Origin: Posidonia oceanica
Lineage: Eukaryota > Streptophyta > Magnoliopsida > Alismatales > Posidoniaceae
Reading direction: 5' to 3'
Length of the DNA: 64,000 nt
Assembly: GCA_037176725.1 (NCBI GenBank)
Contig: JAZBRS010000060.1
Span: 55,146,001-55,210,000, forward strand
Shown: positions 11,123 to 21,307 of the stretch, in pieces
Layout of the letters: each line of letters starts with the position of its first letter
Numbering within the stretch: the first letter of the stretch is position 1
The notes under the pieces: model-generated
The model's database searches: none
What the model was told of the DNA's origin: nothing
The model's input: the letters and a program-made list of their open reading frames with translations, nothing else
Program-made: the position numbers and the translations under genes

Positions 11123-12390
11123 AAAATCTTCAGGTACCTGTTACCAAACTGTGAATTATCAGATCTCATACAGGCAGAAAACTACTGAGGGAAAGCAGAT
11201 TCTGAAGCTGGTAAAACAGTTCAACACATCCAGCAGTAATCATTCAGATCATGGCAGTTAAACACATATAAGCAAAGGGAATTCTGTTGGCGTGGCGGGG
11301 ATTGGCAGGAGTCCTGGGTTGTCGCAGCCTGAAGATGCCAACGTGTGCTGAGTAGGAGTACTGTCTCAGCGCTGGAGTAAGCTTTGCAAAGTAAAATGAT
11401 TAGAGGGAGGGGAGATGACTGGAAATGCAGATGCATGCGTGATTGGTGTAGTTCGCCCTCAGCATCGGGAGTGCTTTGGTGCCTGTTGTATAGGAAGGGA
11501 GCGGTCTCTGACTCATTGGACTCTACTCAGACTCCTAACTTGTTGGTGGCACTCTAGGAAAGGGTGTTGGTGATGTTTGGTGGTGGTGTAGAGAGGACGG
11601 GCTCCATGCCAAACTCTCAAGGACTTACACTCACTCCTACCTTTTCCTTCCCTTTTTATGTTGGTGTGCAGGGCTCTCCTCATTCCCATTTTGGAAACAA
11701 GGAGGACCTGGCCCGAACTTTGACTCTCTTCTGGGGTAGGTGAGAGGTGCGGGATTACCCTACCTGCCTTCATTTTTTGGAGTGCGCTTTTGTTCCTCTC
11801 CCTTTCCTTTTCTATCATTCTCTTTTTTGTGTTGTTTTTTTTTTCTGTTTTGTTGTTTTTTTTTTTCATTCTTTTTCTCCTTTTTTTTCTCTTTTTTTTT
11901 TAGGCTTGCAGGTCTCCACCATCCCTACCCTAGAGGAAATGGGTGTTAGGGCCTTTCGGGTACCGACTTTTGGCTCTCTTTCTTTCTTTTCTTGCGCATC
12001 TAGGCTTAGACATGTATTACTTTCTTGCTAATGCCTAGCATTCTTCTAGGAGTGTAAGTCCTTAGGTGTTTGGGCATTTCGCCTGCTCTCACTGAGTAGT
12101 GGCTCCCTCACTAGCTAAGATATCTAAGTAGTGTCAGGTGAGGTCGGGAGACTCCTTCCGCAGTAGGCAAGCACCTCCGATTTTCATCACCGGGCAATAT
12201 GCAATGCATGATTTGATGAGGATTGTAAAAGGGATGAGAGAAGGAATGCACGGGGGCACCGTAATGACAGAGAGTGCAGGAGATAGGATGAAGTGATGTA
12301 TGGGGGAGATAAGGCGAAAAGAGGTATAAAAGCATGCGAGTAGTGGGAGTACAACAAGTGGGAGGGAGAATCCGCAATGGTTACTCTCAG
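11123..12390 (-). other. Spacer between integrase and extra ORF in A, candidate intron
   Basis: There is no coding similarity to the element proteins. On the minus strand the end reads ...GGTAACAG then GTACCTGAAG (boundary 11138/11137), matching the acceptor-like site in B and D. The tract 11820-11910 is nearly pure T on the plus strand (A-rich in sense), and B has the same feature at 46520-46620. ORFs listed in this tract are phenylalanine/serine runs from poly-T and are rejected. Confidence 0.6.
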
Positions 12391-13634
12391 CTACTGATAG
12401 TACTTCTTGAGGTAGCACAAGTTGACCGGCTCGGACTGCTCGACTTGGTCCATGTCCTCAAGAATTACCGCGCTGCCTGAGAAGATCTGTTTAACCACGA
12501 AGGGGCCACGCCAGCTAGGTCGGAATTTGCCTCGCCATCGGGTAAATGAATGGCGCGCAGAACGAGATCCCCTGGCTGGAAGCTTTTGGGCCGTACCTTC
12601 TTCAAGAACGCTCTAGCCATTCGCTTCTAGTAACAGTGAGCATTATGCATAGCTTGTAGTCTGTGTTCATCAATCAGATTCAGTTGGACGCAGCGGTCTT
12701 CGACCCATTCTGCCTCCTCCAACTCAGCTTCTCGTAGGATCCGTAGTGAGGGGATCTCTACTTCAACGGGTAATACTGCTTCCATACCGTACACTAGAGA
12801 GTACGGGGTGGCTCCTGTTGAGATCCAGATTGATGTCCTGTACACCCAAAGCGCGTATGGGAGCTTATCATGCCAATCCTTGTGGGTTTCTGCCATCTTC
12901 TTCATGATTTTGATAATGTTTTTGTTAGCAGACTCCACTGCTCCATTCATCTGTGGCCAATAAGGTGAGGATCTGTGATGCTTGATCTTGAGACTCTGTA
13001 GGAACTCAGTTCTTTTGGCGATGAAGTTTGTGCCATTATCCGAGATGATGGAGTAAGGGACCCCGTATCGGGCAATGATATTGTTCCTAATAAACTTTTC
13101 TGTTGCCACTGCGGTGATCGTCTTATAAGAGGCGGCTTCCACCCACTTAGTGAAGTAGTCAATTGCTACCATGATGAAGCGATGGCCATTTGAAGTAGCG
13201 GGGTGTATTACGCCAATGACGTCAATCCCCCAGGTGGAGAAAGGCCATGGCGAGGACATGTTATGCAGCTGATGAGGGGGGGCCTTGATAAAATTACCAT
13301 GGACCTGACAGTTGTGGCATTTACGCACGAACCGGCAGCAGTCCGCCTCCATGGTTTGCCAGAAATATCCTTGGAGCATGATCTTCTTGGCTAAGAGGAC
13401 ACCATTCATGTGCGGACCACAAGTTCCTGCATGCACTTGAAGCATTAGCGTGTCAGCCTCCGGTTTGTCCAGACAGCGTAATAGCATCTGATTGTATGAT
13501 CTTCTGTATAGCTGCCCAGCCCCTAATACATATTTTGACGCCAAACGCGCCAAAGTTCTCTTATCTTCTGCAGCGGTGCCAGGCGGAAGGCTACTGGATT
13601 CCAGGAATGCTTTAATGTCGTGATACCATGGCCG
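12391..13634 (-). pseudogene. int: Integrase of element A
   Basis: Retroviral-type integrase that joins element DNA to the genome. Counting from M at 13850, the zinc-binding HHCC residues are H140, H147, C178 and C181 (CHNC). The core carries D210 (WGIDVIG), D271 (SDNGTNF) and E306 (GAVES). The D-to-E spacing is 35, one residue shorter than in B, because of a small deletion between KR and KIKHH. It ends with LPVEVEIPSLR and a basic tail. The CAG of the YQKRMA context has become TAG at 12627-12629, and a 1-bp deletion near 12545 shifts the C-terminal tail before the natural TAG at 12391. It follows the second RNase H without a gap in the polyprotein. Confidence 0.92.
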
Positions 13635-13715
13635 TTCTTCTGCCGCATCTGCTTCCTCTACGTTCATGCAATGCGCATGCTCCTCTATACAGGTGACTGA
13701 CACATCTACCGTGCT

Positions 13716-14105
13716 ATCTTCTGGTATACTAAGCCAGGATGCCAGGGTTGCTAGTGCGTCTGCATACGCATTCTTTGCTCTGTTCATGTATGTGAAATTG
13801 ATGCTCCTGAACTCTTCTATTAGTCTCAGCAGGCATTCGTGATATGGCACAAGTTTTGGGTCCTTTGTCTTCTAGTCGCCATTCACTTGAGAGATCACCA
13901 GCATGGCATCGCCATGCACATGCAACTTCTACGCCTTATGCTCGAGGGCGACTTTCAAACCCAGGATGCACGCTTCATATTCTGCCTCATTGTTTGTGCA
14001 CGGGAAAGTCAACTTCCTCGCAAAAGGAATCATCTGCCCCTGGGGCGTGGTTAACACTGCGCCTATGCCTCGACCCTTTTTGTTGACAGCGCCGTCAAAG
14101 TACAG
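13716..14105 (-). pseudogene. Second, archaeal-type RNase H (aRNH) of element A
   Basis: It starts after a TAG at 14106-14108 with LYFDGAVNKKGRGIGAVL, then ARKLTF, NNEAEYEA, HGDAMLVI and NAYADALATL. These supply the D, E, D and D positions of an RNase H fold. Such a second RNase H directly upstream of integrase is the hallmark of Tat-lineage elements. Two further stops lie inside: TAG at 13929-13931 (CAG in B) and TAG at 13872-13874 (TGG in B). Confidence 0.88.
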
Positions 14106-14108
14106 CTA

Positions 14109-15599
14109 CCACTGCTCTTGCTCCTCAGGGTCTTTCTCCTCAGAGTCCTCCATTGCAAAGAGAATGTCCTCGTCAGGGAACTGAGTCTGGAGTGGCTGGT
14201 ATTCAGGCAAAGGAAAATCTGCAAGGTAATCTGCCATAGCCTGGCCCTTCATAGACCTCTGTGTGACGAAGGTGATGTCATATTGAGATAACAATACCTG
14301 CCATTTGACACATCTGCCCACCAAAGCCGGCTTTTGGAAGAGAAACTTGATAGGATCATGCCGGCACAAGAGCTGAACTGGGTACGCCATCATATGATGT
14401 CTCAGTTTCTGTGCGGCCCAGACAAGGGACAGACAGGTCTTCTCCATCGTGCTGTACCTAGCCTTGCATTCATTTAACTTCTTGCTCAGGTAGTAGATGG
14501 CGCGCTCCTTCCTACCAGATTCGTCGTGTTGGCCCAAGACGGCGCCCATGGAGTGCTGCGTGGTAGAAAGGTAGAGGAGCAAAGGTCTTCCTGGCGTGGG
14601 AGGGACCAGGACAGGAGGTTTGACCAGCAGTTGCTTGATTTTATCAAATGCGGCCTGGCACTCCTCGTTCCAGTTGATTTGTGCATTCTTCTTCAGGAGT
14701 TTGAAAATAGGCCTGCAAATGGGCGTAAGCTGTGCAATGAAGCGACTGATATACTGTAAACGCCCAAGTAGGCCTCGAACCTCCTTCTCGGTTCTAGGGG
14801 GTGGCATGTCCACGATGGCTTTTGCTTTCATCGAGTCCACTTCAATCCCCCTTTGGCTAATAATATAGCCCAGAAGTTTGCCAGATGAAACCCCAAACAC
14901 GCATTTACTCGGATTAAGCCTCAGTCTGTATTTCCTCAATCGGTCAAAGAGCTTCTTCAGGCATGCAAGGTGATCCTCAGGCTCTTTGGTCTTTGCAATC
15001 ATGTCATCTACATAGACCTCCACTTCTTGGTGCATGAGGTCGTGGAAAAGTGTAGTCATGGCCCTTTGATAAGTTGTGCCAGCATTCTTCAATCCAAACG
15101 GCATAACTTGATAACAGAAGACCCTCGAGGGGGTGATGAATGAGGCCTTTTCCATGTCTTCTTCTGCCATCTTGATCTAATTATAGCCGGAGAAGCCGTC
15201 CATAAAGGATAGCATCTTGTGGCCCGTAGTGTTGTCGACTAGGACGTCAATGTGAGGCAATGGGAAATCATCCTTGGGGCTCGCCTTGTTCAGGTCCCTG
15301 TAGTCGATACATATCCGGATCCGGCCATCCTTCTTGGGCACTGGCACGATGTTCGCAAGCCACTCAGGATAAAGGATGACCTTCAGAAAATTGACATCGA
15401 GCTGCTTCATTATTTCTTCCTTGATCATGAGCAGCTACTGTGGTCGCCATCTTCTCAGTTTCTGCTTTACTGGCTTGGCGTCTGGCTTCAAGGGCAAGTT
15501 ATGGACCACTATTTCGACATCAAGGCCAACCATGTCTTCATAAGTCCAGGCGAAGACATCTGCATACTCTTTCAGGAACGCAATGAACTCTATTCTGGC
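14109..15599 (-). pseudogene. rt: Reverse transcriptase and degenerate first RNase H of element A
   Basis: RT copies element RNA into DNA. Visible RT blocks in order: AFLKEYADVFAW, KEEIMKQLDVNFLK, PVPKKDGRIRICIDYRDLNK, DFPLPHIDVLVDN, SFMDGFSGYN, MPFGLKNAGTTYQRAM, YVDD (about 15014-15003), [22 protein letters not shown], and the thumb LQYISRF. RNase H follows ([20 protein letters not shown] ... DPIKFLFQKP ... MADYLADFP); the usual first catalytic aspartate is not present, as expected where a second RNase H takes over. Stops: TAG at 15435-15437 (TGG in B) and TAG at 15177-15179 (CAG in B). The domain ends at TAG 14106, again CAG in B. Confidence 0.93.
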
Positions 15600-17453
15600 C
15601 TAGGGCGACAGTAGGGCACTGATGCGAACTTCTTTGGTTTCTTCGGCTGTGCCGAGGTTAACAACCTCTGTTTCTTCCTCAACATGCAGGTTGGGACCTT
15701 CTGGATCATCGTCATAGGGCCGGAACTCAGGTGATGGGTCATCATTCTCATCCTCACCTGTGTTGTCTTTTTCTCCGTATGCAACAAGTTCCGAGAGGAT
15801 CTCCTTTTCGAATGTGGGGTTTGTTACATCGAAGGAGTGTAGATGTTCTGCTTCTTGGCCCTGGTGACACCTCAGGATGGTCACGCCCACTCGAGTGTTT
15901 CTGTATCCCCGGTGCACGACCTCTGTCCTGGTGACTTCCCCTGTCTGTTCTGCTGCTGATGATACTGCTGCATGCTCTGCTGATACTACTGAAGGCCTTG
16001 TCGATTCTACAACCGATACTGCTGATGGCCCTGCTACTGAGACTACTGACAACTTTGTTACTGATTCTGCTTTCTGCTCTATTACTGCTGCTGCGTGATC
16101 TGCTAGTGCTTCCTCCTCTGAGTCTGCTAATATGCTTGTGGAGGGCATGTCGGACTAGCGGCTGATCTGGATACCGCCACTCGCTACCTTGCCCAAGTGA
16201 GGCATGTGCTACACGAGCCACCTAGACCCACCTTCGGGTTGAAGGGTAATGAGCTCGTCTGGTCTAGGGGAGTTTGGCATTACTGAGTTTTCTTCTAGGG
16301 CCATGATGGGGGTGTGGTCCTCTTGCAGAGGAGGATCCGTAACCACGGCTTTTCCTTTCCTTTCTGCGGCTTGGTGCTGTGCCAGGTCTTCTGCTATGGA
16401 TTCGAGCTGTTCTTGGTAAAGTAGCTCCAAATCAGACATCCATGAATTGACCTGGGCTTCTATCGCCCCTCCTTCCTCCTCATCTGAGGGTGAGTCAACG
16501 TAGTAGGCGTCGGGGGCCTGTGGCACTGGCTCGGCTGCAAGATAGATTGCTGTTCCTGGTATTTGCGTGGTCTGACTCACGGGCGCGTCGGATAGCGATG
16601 GCCTCGGCAAGGGAGATCCAGACAGGCTGGTCAGGGGCGCCACAGATGGGTATGCTGCTAGGGTCACTGTCGCAGTCAGAGGGTAGGCAGAGGTGCTCTT
16701 CTGAAGGCTCAAGGGCCGGGAGACTGTGATGCTCGGCTGGTCCTCTACGACTGGTGATGATGGTGAGAGCGCGGCCTCTGACGCCATAGGGTCCTGCCAT
16801 GAGAGTTGCTGTTCTGCGGCAGGAGAATGCATGGCTGACCGAGCTGGCTGCATTGCTTGAGATGTGGTTACTGAAAAGGGCTAAGTCACGCTGCTGACTT
16901 AACTCAGCGATTGACCCTCCTGAGAGGGTGCCAGTTGTACCGATGCGACAGCGGTTGTGAGCGGACTGACTAACTGCACCTGAGTTGGTGCCTTTGAGTT
17001 CAGAGCGGCTTGAGCTAGTACTGGTGATGCTGACAAGACTGCAAGAAGATCAGAGACTGTCAAATCTACCAAAGGTTCTGCCAAATCTGTTGCTTTAAGA
17101 TCTGTGGAAGGAAGGGCCAGACAAACCGACTGATGTGCTATTGAGTTAGGCTAGCTTTCGCCGCAGGCCTGAACTGCCCCTACTGTGCTAGACTGTTCCT
17201 CATCCAAGTAGTAGTCCTCAACGCAAACCCAGTCTTCTTCCGATGACAGAGGGCTTTGGCATGGCTCCGACGGCACTACGGCTTGAATGGCGCTTGAACC
17301 TAGGATACCCGCACTTGTGAAGTTAGCGAGGTTCCGGGGTATGATCCTTCGTTGATTCTTCGCTTGTGGGCGTTTGCCTTCATCAGCGTGAGGGTCATAT
17401 CCTAGACCCTCATTGTCTCTTCGTTCTCCCGCCACGATCGGTTCAGCGATTCC
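15600..17453 (-). pseudogene. Linker between protease and RT in A, low complexity
   Basis: It encodes a poorly conserved, Ser/Ala/Pro- and Glu-rich stretch with a few conserved islands: NLANFTSAGIL, EEDWVCVEDYY, ADAYYVDSPSDEE-like, ITLQPEGGSRW, then HSFDVTNPTFEKEILSEL and FRPYDDDPEGPNLHVEE before RT. The islands are shared with B, so it was part of one polyprotein. It is broken by TAGs at 17151, 16881, 16209 and 15600; the last three are CAG in B, the first probably so. No catalytic domain is seen. Confidence 0.75.
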
Positions 17454-18116
17454 CTAGCCGTATCGCCCGAGCGGCATCCCCTTGACATAGCCCCACCTGT
17501 GACAGACATTCTCGACCATCTGAAAAGGGTTGTTGTGAACGGCCAAGGAGTTGACACGTTCAAGATCTGGTAAAAAGTTAACCGGCTCACACCGATTAAC
17601 GCAGTATAAAGCGTTCGAGAGCTCAGGATCAAAGGGGACAGTCCGCAAAGAGACAGAAAAAATCGCTTCGATCTGCTCCTTCTCAAAATTCTCTGCCATG
17701 ACAACGATGACATCGTCACCTCGGCGGAACTTGATCATGCGATGGAGGGTTGAGGGGATAACCTGATACTTGTGGAGCCAAGGGCGCCCAAGCAGAAAGT
17801 TGAAGTTAGGATCCAAGTCGACGACGTAGAATTCCACATCGAATGTGACCAGACCGATGATAAGAGGAATAATCAGAATCCCTAGAGCATCGTGGTGGGT
17901 ATTATCAAAAGCTATCATTCCCTTTGGAGCCGAAGTAATGTCCTCGGCCTTGAATCCGAGCTTAGTTGCTGTTCGCAAGGGACAGACGTTAAGGCTTGAC
18001 CCATTATCGACCAGCGCAAGGGGAATGCGAAAGTTCTTGAATTGTACCGTGACGAACAAGGGTTGGTTATGATTAATCCCTGCCGGAGGCAACTCATCAC
18101 TCGTGAAAGTGATGAC
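17454..18116 (-). pseudogene. pr: Aspartic protease of element A
   Basis: Retropepsin-like protease that would cleave the polyprotein. It shows LVDNGSSLNVCPLRTATKLG (active-site D in DNGS rather than DTGS, usual for this lineage), then DALGILIIPLIIG, FDVEFYVVDL and FNFLLGRPWLH. The flanking TAG at 18117-18119 is CAG in B, as is the TAG closing the frame at 17454 (RYG then GIAEP in B). Apart from these, this domain is one of the better kept parts of A. Confidence 0.92.
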
Positions 18117-19685
18117 CTAGGGTTCTGTGATCATTCCGACCATGCTTTCCAAGGGGGCAGGTTCTATGGTTTGGGTCACACGAGCGGCTTGGAACACGCG
18201 AAGGAAAGCCTCGCAGTGTTCGGCAGAGGTATGTATCAGGTCCCAAATGGATATGTCGGCTTTAACCTTTTTGAGTTGGGAAGTAATGTCGGCCTTGGGC
18301 TGGCCCTTCTTGGTGGCAAGGAGTGTGGCCTTGGGGGCAGGTTCAGCTATGGTGGATTCAAGGGGTTGGCCTGGAGGTGGTAGGGTTGTAGGCTGGACTA
18401 AGGGAAGAGGTGTTGCAGGTTCTGGATGACTAGGTCTAGCCACTGGTGCTGGGGGTTTGTAGACCCTTCTCGATCGCGTCACTTCTGCACACATTTCTGT
18501 AGCATAGCTGTAAGGTACGCGATGGGTATCCTAGGTTAGGTTAATAACCACGGGAGCACGTGCAGCGAGCACGAGAGGGGCTACAGGGGTGCCTATTGGT
18601 TGAGGAAGGCATGGATGAGAGGATTGCTGGGAAGGCAAACGGGGTGGGGATTGAGGTCTTGCTAACAGGTGCACAGGAGACCCTGGCTGAGGTCTGGCTA
18701 GGAGATGTATTGGGGATACTGGTTGCGGGCTACCTAGCAGGTGTACTGGGGCTTGGGCCCGAGAAAGCATGGTGGTTGGTGCAGAAGAACGCTCCGGCCT
18801 GGTGCGCGGTCGGATCATATGAACGCCCGACTCAGAACCGGCGACAGCTGCAAGATAAAGAGAGACTGGAAAGGGAGTAGAAATATCATGGATAAGCTCG
18901 GAAGGATCTACCACAGATGTGGGAGATCCAGAAGGAAATAAGGAGTGGATTCCTGAGGTCCCTGTGCCTCCTGAATAGGAGTGCTCCGGCAGGGACTGGC
19001 GAACAATATTAGCTGGAGTGGATGCTGATGCAGATGCATGAGATGGTGTAGAAGTGGACGCCTCGTGTGTGTCGATCACAATCGTTCCCGATTCGATCAA
19101 ATCCTGGATAGCGTTCCGGAGAGTGAAGCAATTATTAGTCGAATGCCTGACGCTTCGATGAAAATCGCAGAAAAGGTTCGCCTTAAACCAATGCGGTAGT
19201 GGGTTTGGTGGCGGGCGAACCTCCGGAAACTTCAGGAGCGACGCAACCTTCGGGAGGACGGCGGTGAGCGGTTCTACCAGTGGGGCGAACTTCCGCTTCT
19301 CAATGGGTGGCCGTCTTGGCCTCTGGAATTGTCCTTACTAAATCGGTACGGCAGGATAGACCAGTCGAGCGGTGGTAGTGATTTGTGGTGTGGGGTGTGT
19401 CCTAGGTGCAGGTGCATAATAGATCTGAGGAGGGGCAGGCCGGGACGCCAAACGAACAGGCGCAGCAGGGGAGTCGACGTACGCAACAACGGGCTTCGGC
19501 GGATCCTTTCTCTTGGGACGATTGTTGTTGATGCCGTTGTTGTTGTTGATGGTGCTGCTGCTGCTACTGTTACTGCTGGCGGGGGCCTGCCTGGCAAGCA
19601 CAGAGAGTGTGGGGAAGTTGCCACTCCGCAACGAACTCTCTACGCAAGTGCCAGCTCGGATCAATGTAGTGAAGGTTGTGACAGG
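18117..19685 (-). pseudogene. Post-capsid region of A with zinc-knuckle-like motif
   Basis: It continues gag towards protease: LARQAPASSNS (about 19600), a proline-rich stretch, and a single C-x2-H-x4-H-x4-C motif (CDFHRSVRHSTNNC, about 19180-19130) followed by AIQDLIESG. Such a motif between capsid and protease is typical of Tat/Ogre elements and would bind nucleic acid. It then runs through MCAEVTRSRRVY and a Pro-rich link into protease. Frame changes are needed between the blocks, so it is not a single open frame. Confidence 0.75.
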
Positions 19686-21172
19686 TTAGATGCTAAGCAA
19701 AGCTCCGGTGGACGGCTGTACCCCTTTTATAATGATCTCAATGGACTCCTCGTCAGAGGGCCTATCTCGAACTTGCAAGGCAAGGACACCCCAGCGGCCA
19801 ACGTACTCCCCGAACGGCTCGCCTGGATTTTGCTTGGTTGCGATCAGGTCTACGCGCTTTGGGACCAGATCGAGGTTGAAGGAATACTGCTCCAAGAACG
19901 CCTAGCTTAGGTCGTTCCATGTCCTGATTGTTGCCATGTCAAGTGAGGTGAACCACTTGAGGGCTGGACCGGACAAACTCTTTTGGAATAGGCAGATCAG
20001 CAACCTCTCGTCAGCTTGGAGCTGGGCGAGATCACCGCAGTACACCTTCAGATGGGCTATGGGGCAGCCCCTACCATCATACTTCTCAAAGTCCGGGATT
20101 TTGAACTTTGGGGGGAGTACTGCCTCTGGGAAACAGCAGAGGTCTCGGAACTGGTAGGTCTGGTGGTCCGTGCCTTGCACTAGACGCAATGCTTTCTCTA
20201 GAACATCCATCCTGTTGTTGATGGGGTCTGGAATGGCTGCCACAGGTGATGGGACAGCGGGGGCAGGGACCACGTATGCCGATTGGGTCGCACCGAGGTG
20301 CTCCTCCGGATCTACCATCACATCGTCTGGTGACACAAGGTGATGGCCGGCATACCCGTGCTGTGGTGGAGTGCAAGGGGGGATGCATGTGGAATTCTGA
20401 ACCTGATGCAAAGGGGGAGGATAGATGGTATGCTGTGCGATGGGTGCAGAATGCTGGAGCAACAGCAGCCGTACCGGTGTGGTGCCGGGGGGTGGGCCTG
20501 CGAGATACTGTGCTCCCACCAGTCCGAATGACTGGCCACCAGGTGGCGGAGGTGCATGCTGTGTGTGGTGCGGTGCAGATGCAAGAGGCGGGATACGTGC
20601 CCCCATCGTCGGAACTGTGAGCAGTTGAGACGACGGTCTAGGCGGAAGTGTAGAGTGCAATGCGCGATGTGCGAGAGCAGGCCGCACAGGAACCTTAGGA
20701 CCAACAGGAAGGGAAGAGGGACGGACTGATAAAGCCATACCCTGCAGCCGCTGGATAGTGTCCATCAGATGCTGGTACTGTTCTTCAGGTGTCCCGTCGG
20801 TAGGAACACTGAATTGCAGTGCCAGCGAGGGGCCAAAGCCAAGAGATTCGGACTGTCCAGGAGATTGGAGTCCTAGGGCGAGAGTCGCCGCAGCAGCAGA
20901 AGGGGTGTCAAAAGCGACAAATCCCTGAGAAGGTGGGGTCAGAGGTGCCTCCGGAACACGAGAAGTGGCCATCAAGATGGACTCGGCAACCAGATCAGGA
21001 GGAGCGAGCGTCTGCCACTGTCCCACAGCAAACTAGGGTGCCCTAGACGACAGAAGAGGAAATCCTAGCGTCACAGGGGGCACAGAGGGGTTAGAAACGG
21101 GAGTCGGAGGGGCCGGAGTGGAAACCACCTCTGAGGCAAGAGTAAGGGGGGTTCGACGGTGCACTGGGCCAT
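19686..21172 (-). pseudogene. gag: Gag (capsid) of element A
   Basis: The start is inferred from element C: ATGGCCCAG at 21172 aligns with C's ATGGCCCAG at 36944. A 1-bp loss soon after shifts the frame, and a TAG stands at 21036 just before VGQWQTLAPPD. The conserved capsid core is KFKIPDFEKYDGRGCPIAHL, LKVYCGDLAQLQADERLL, SGPALKWFTSL, FLEQYSFNLDLVP, then GEPFGEYVGRW and EEIIIKG-like residues, which is the retrotransposon gag family pattern. TAG at 19902-19904 interrupts NDLSQAFLEQY; C has CAG there. The N-terminal 200 residues are Pro/Ala/Ser/His rich. Confidence 0.88.
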
Positions 21173-21267
21173 TGCTGACCGAGAGCGAGTCAAAATGGGG
21201 CTGCGACGAGCGGAAAACGGACGGGCTCTACGGGGAGCTATGCTCGCGAAGGCAAGTAGCTCAGAAG

Positions 21268-21307
21268 GAGATGGTCGAGCACAGGTGTCTCAGAAGTAGC
21301 TCAGAAG
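21268..21307. other. Deletion junction between elements A and D with filler DNA
   Basis: A's leader homology ends with AAGTAGCTCAGAAG at 21254-21267. The same 14 bases recur at 21294-21307 after about 26 bp of unmatched sequence, and D's hairpin array begins at once after that. A templated repeat at a breakpoint is what end-joining repair leaves. Confidence 0.7.

Larger units (their letters stand above)
1089..21267 (-). mobile_element. Element A: Tat/Ogre-like Ty3/gypsy retrotransposon, 5' end deleted
   Basis: Read on the minus strand, the order is gag (21172-19686), knuckle/linker (to 18117), protease, linker, RT, RNase H, archaeal-type RNase H, integrase (to 12391), spacer, extra ORF (11122-9884), hairpin arrays (9503-7968), PPT (7455-7439) and 3' LTR (7438-1089). 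The leader, PBS and 5' LTR expected beyond 21.3 kb are missing; homology to element C's leader stops at 21267 and element D sequence starts at about 21308. The left flank GAGGC (1084-1088) would be the target duplication, but its partner is lost. Every large ORF has nonsense changes, so the copy is dead. Gene order with two RNases H and an extra 3' ORF is that of the Tat lineage. Confidence 0.88.

Noticed and set aside
20246..20628. Plus-strand ORFs opposite the gag of A
   Set aside because: Antisense shadows of the proline-rich gag frame on the minus strand.
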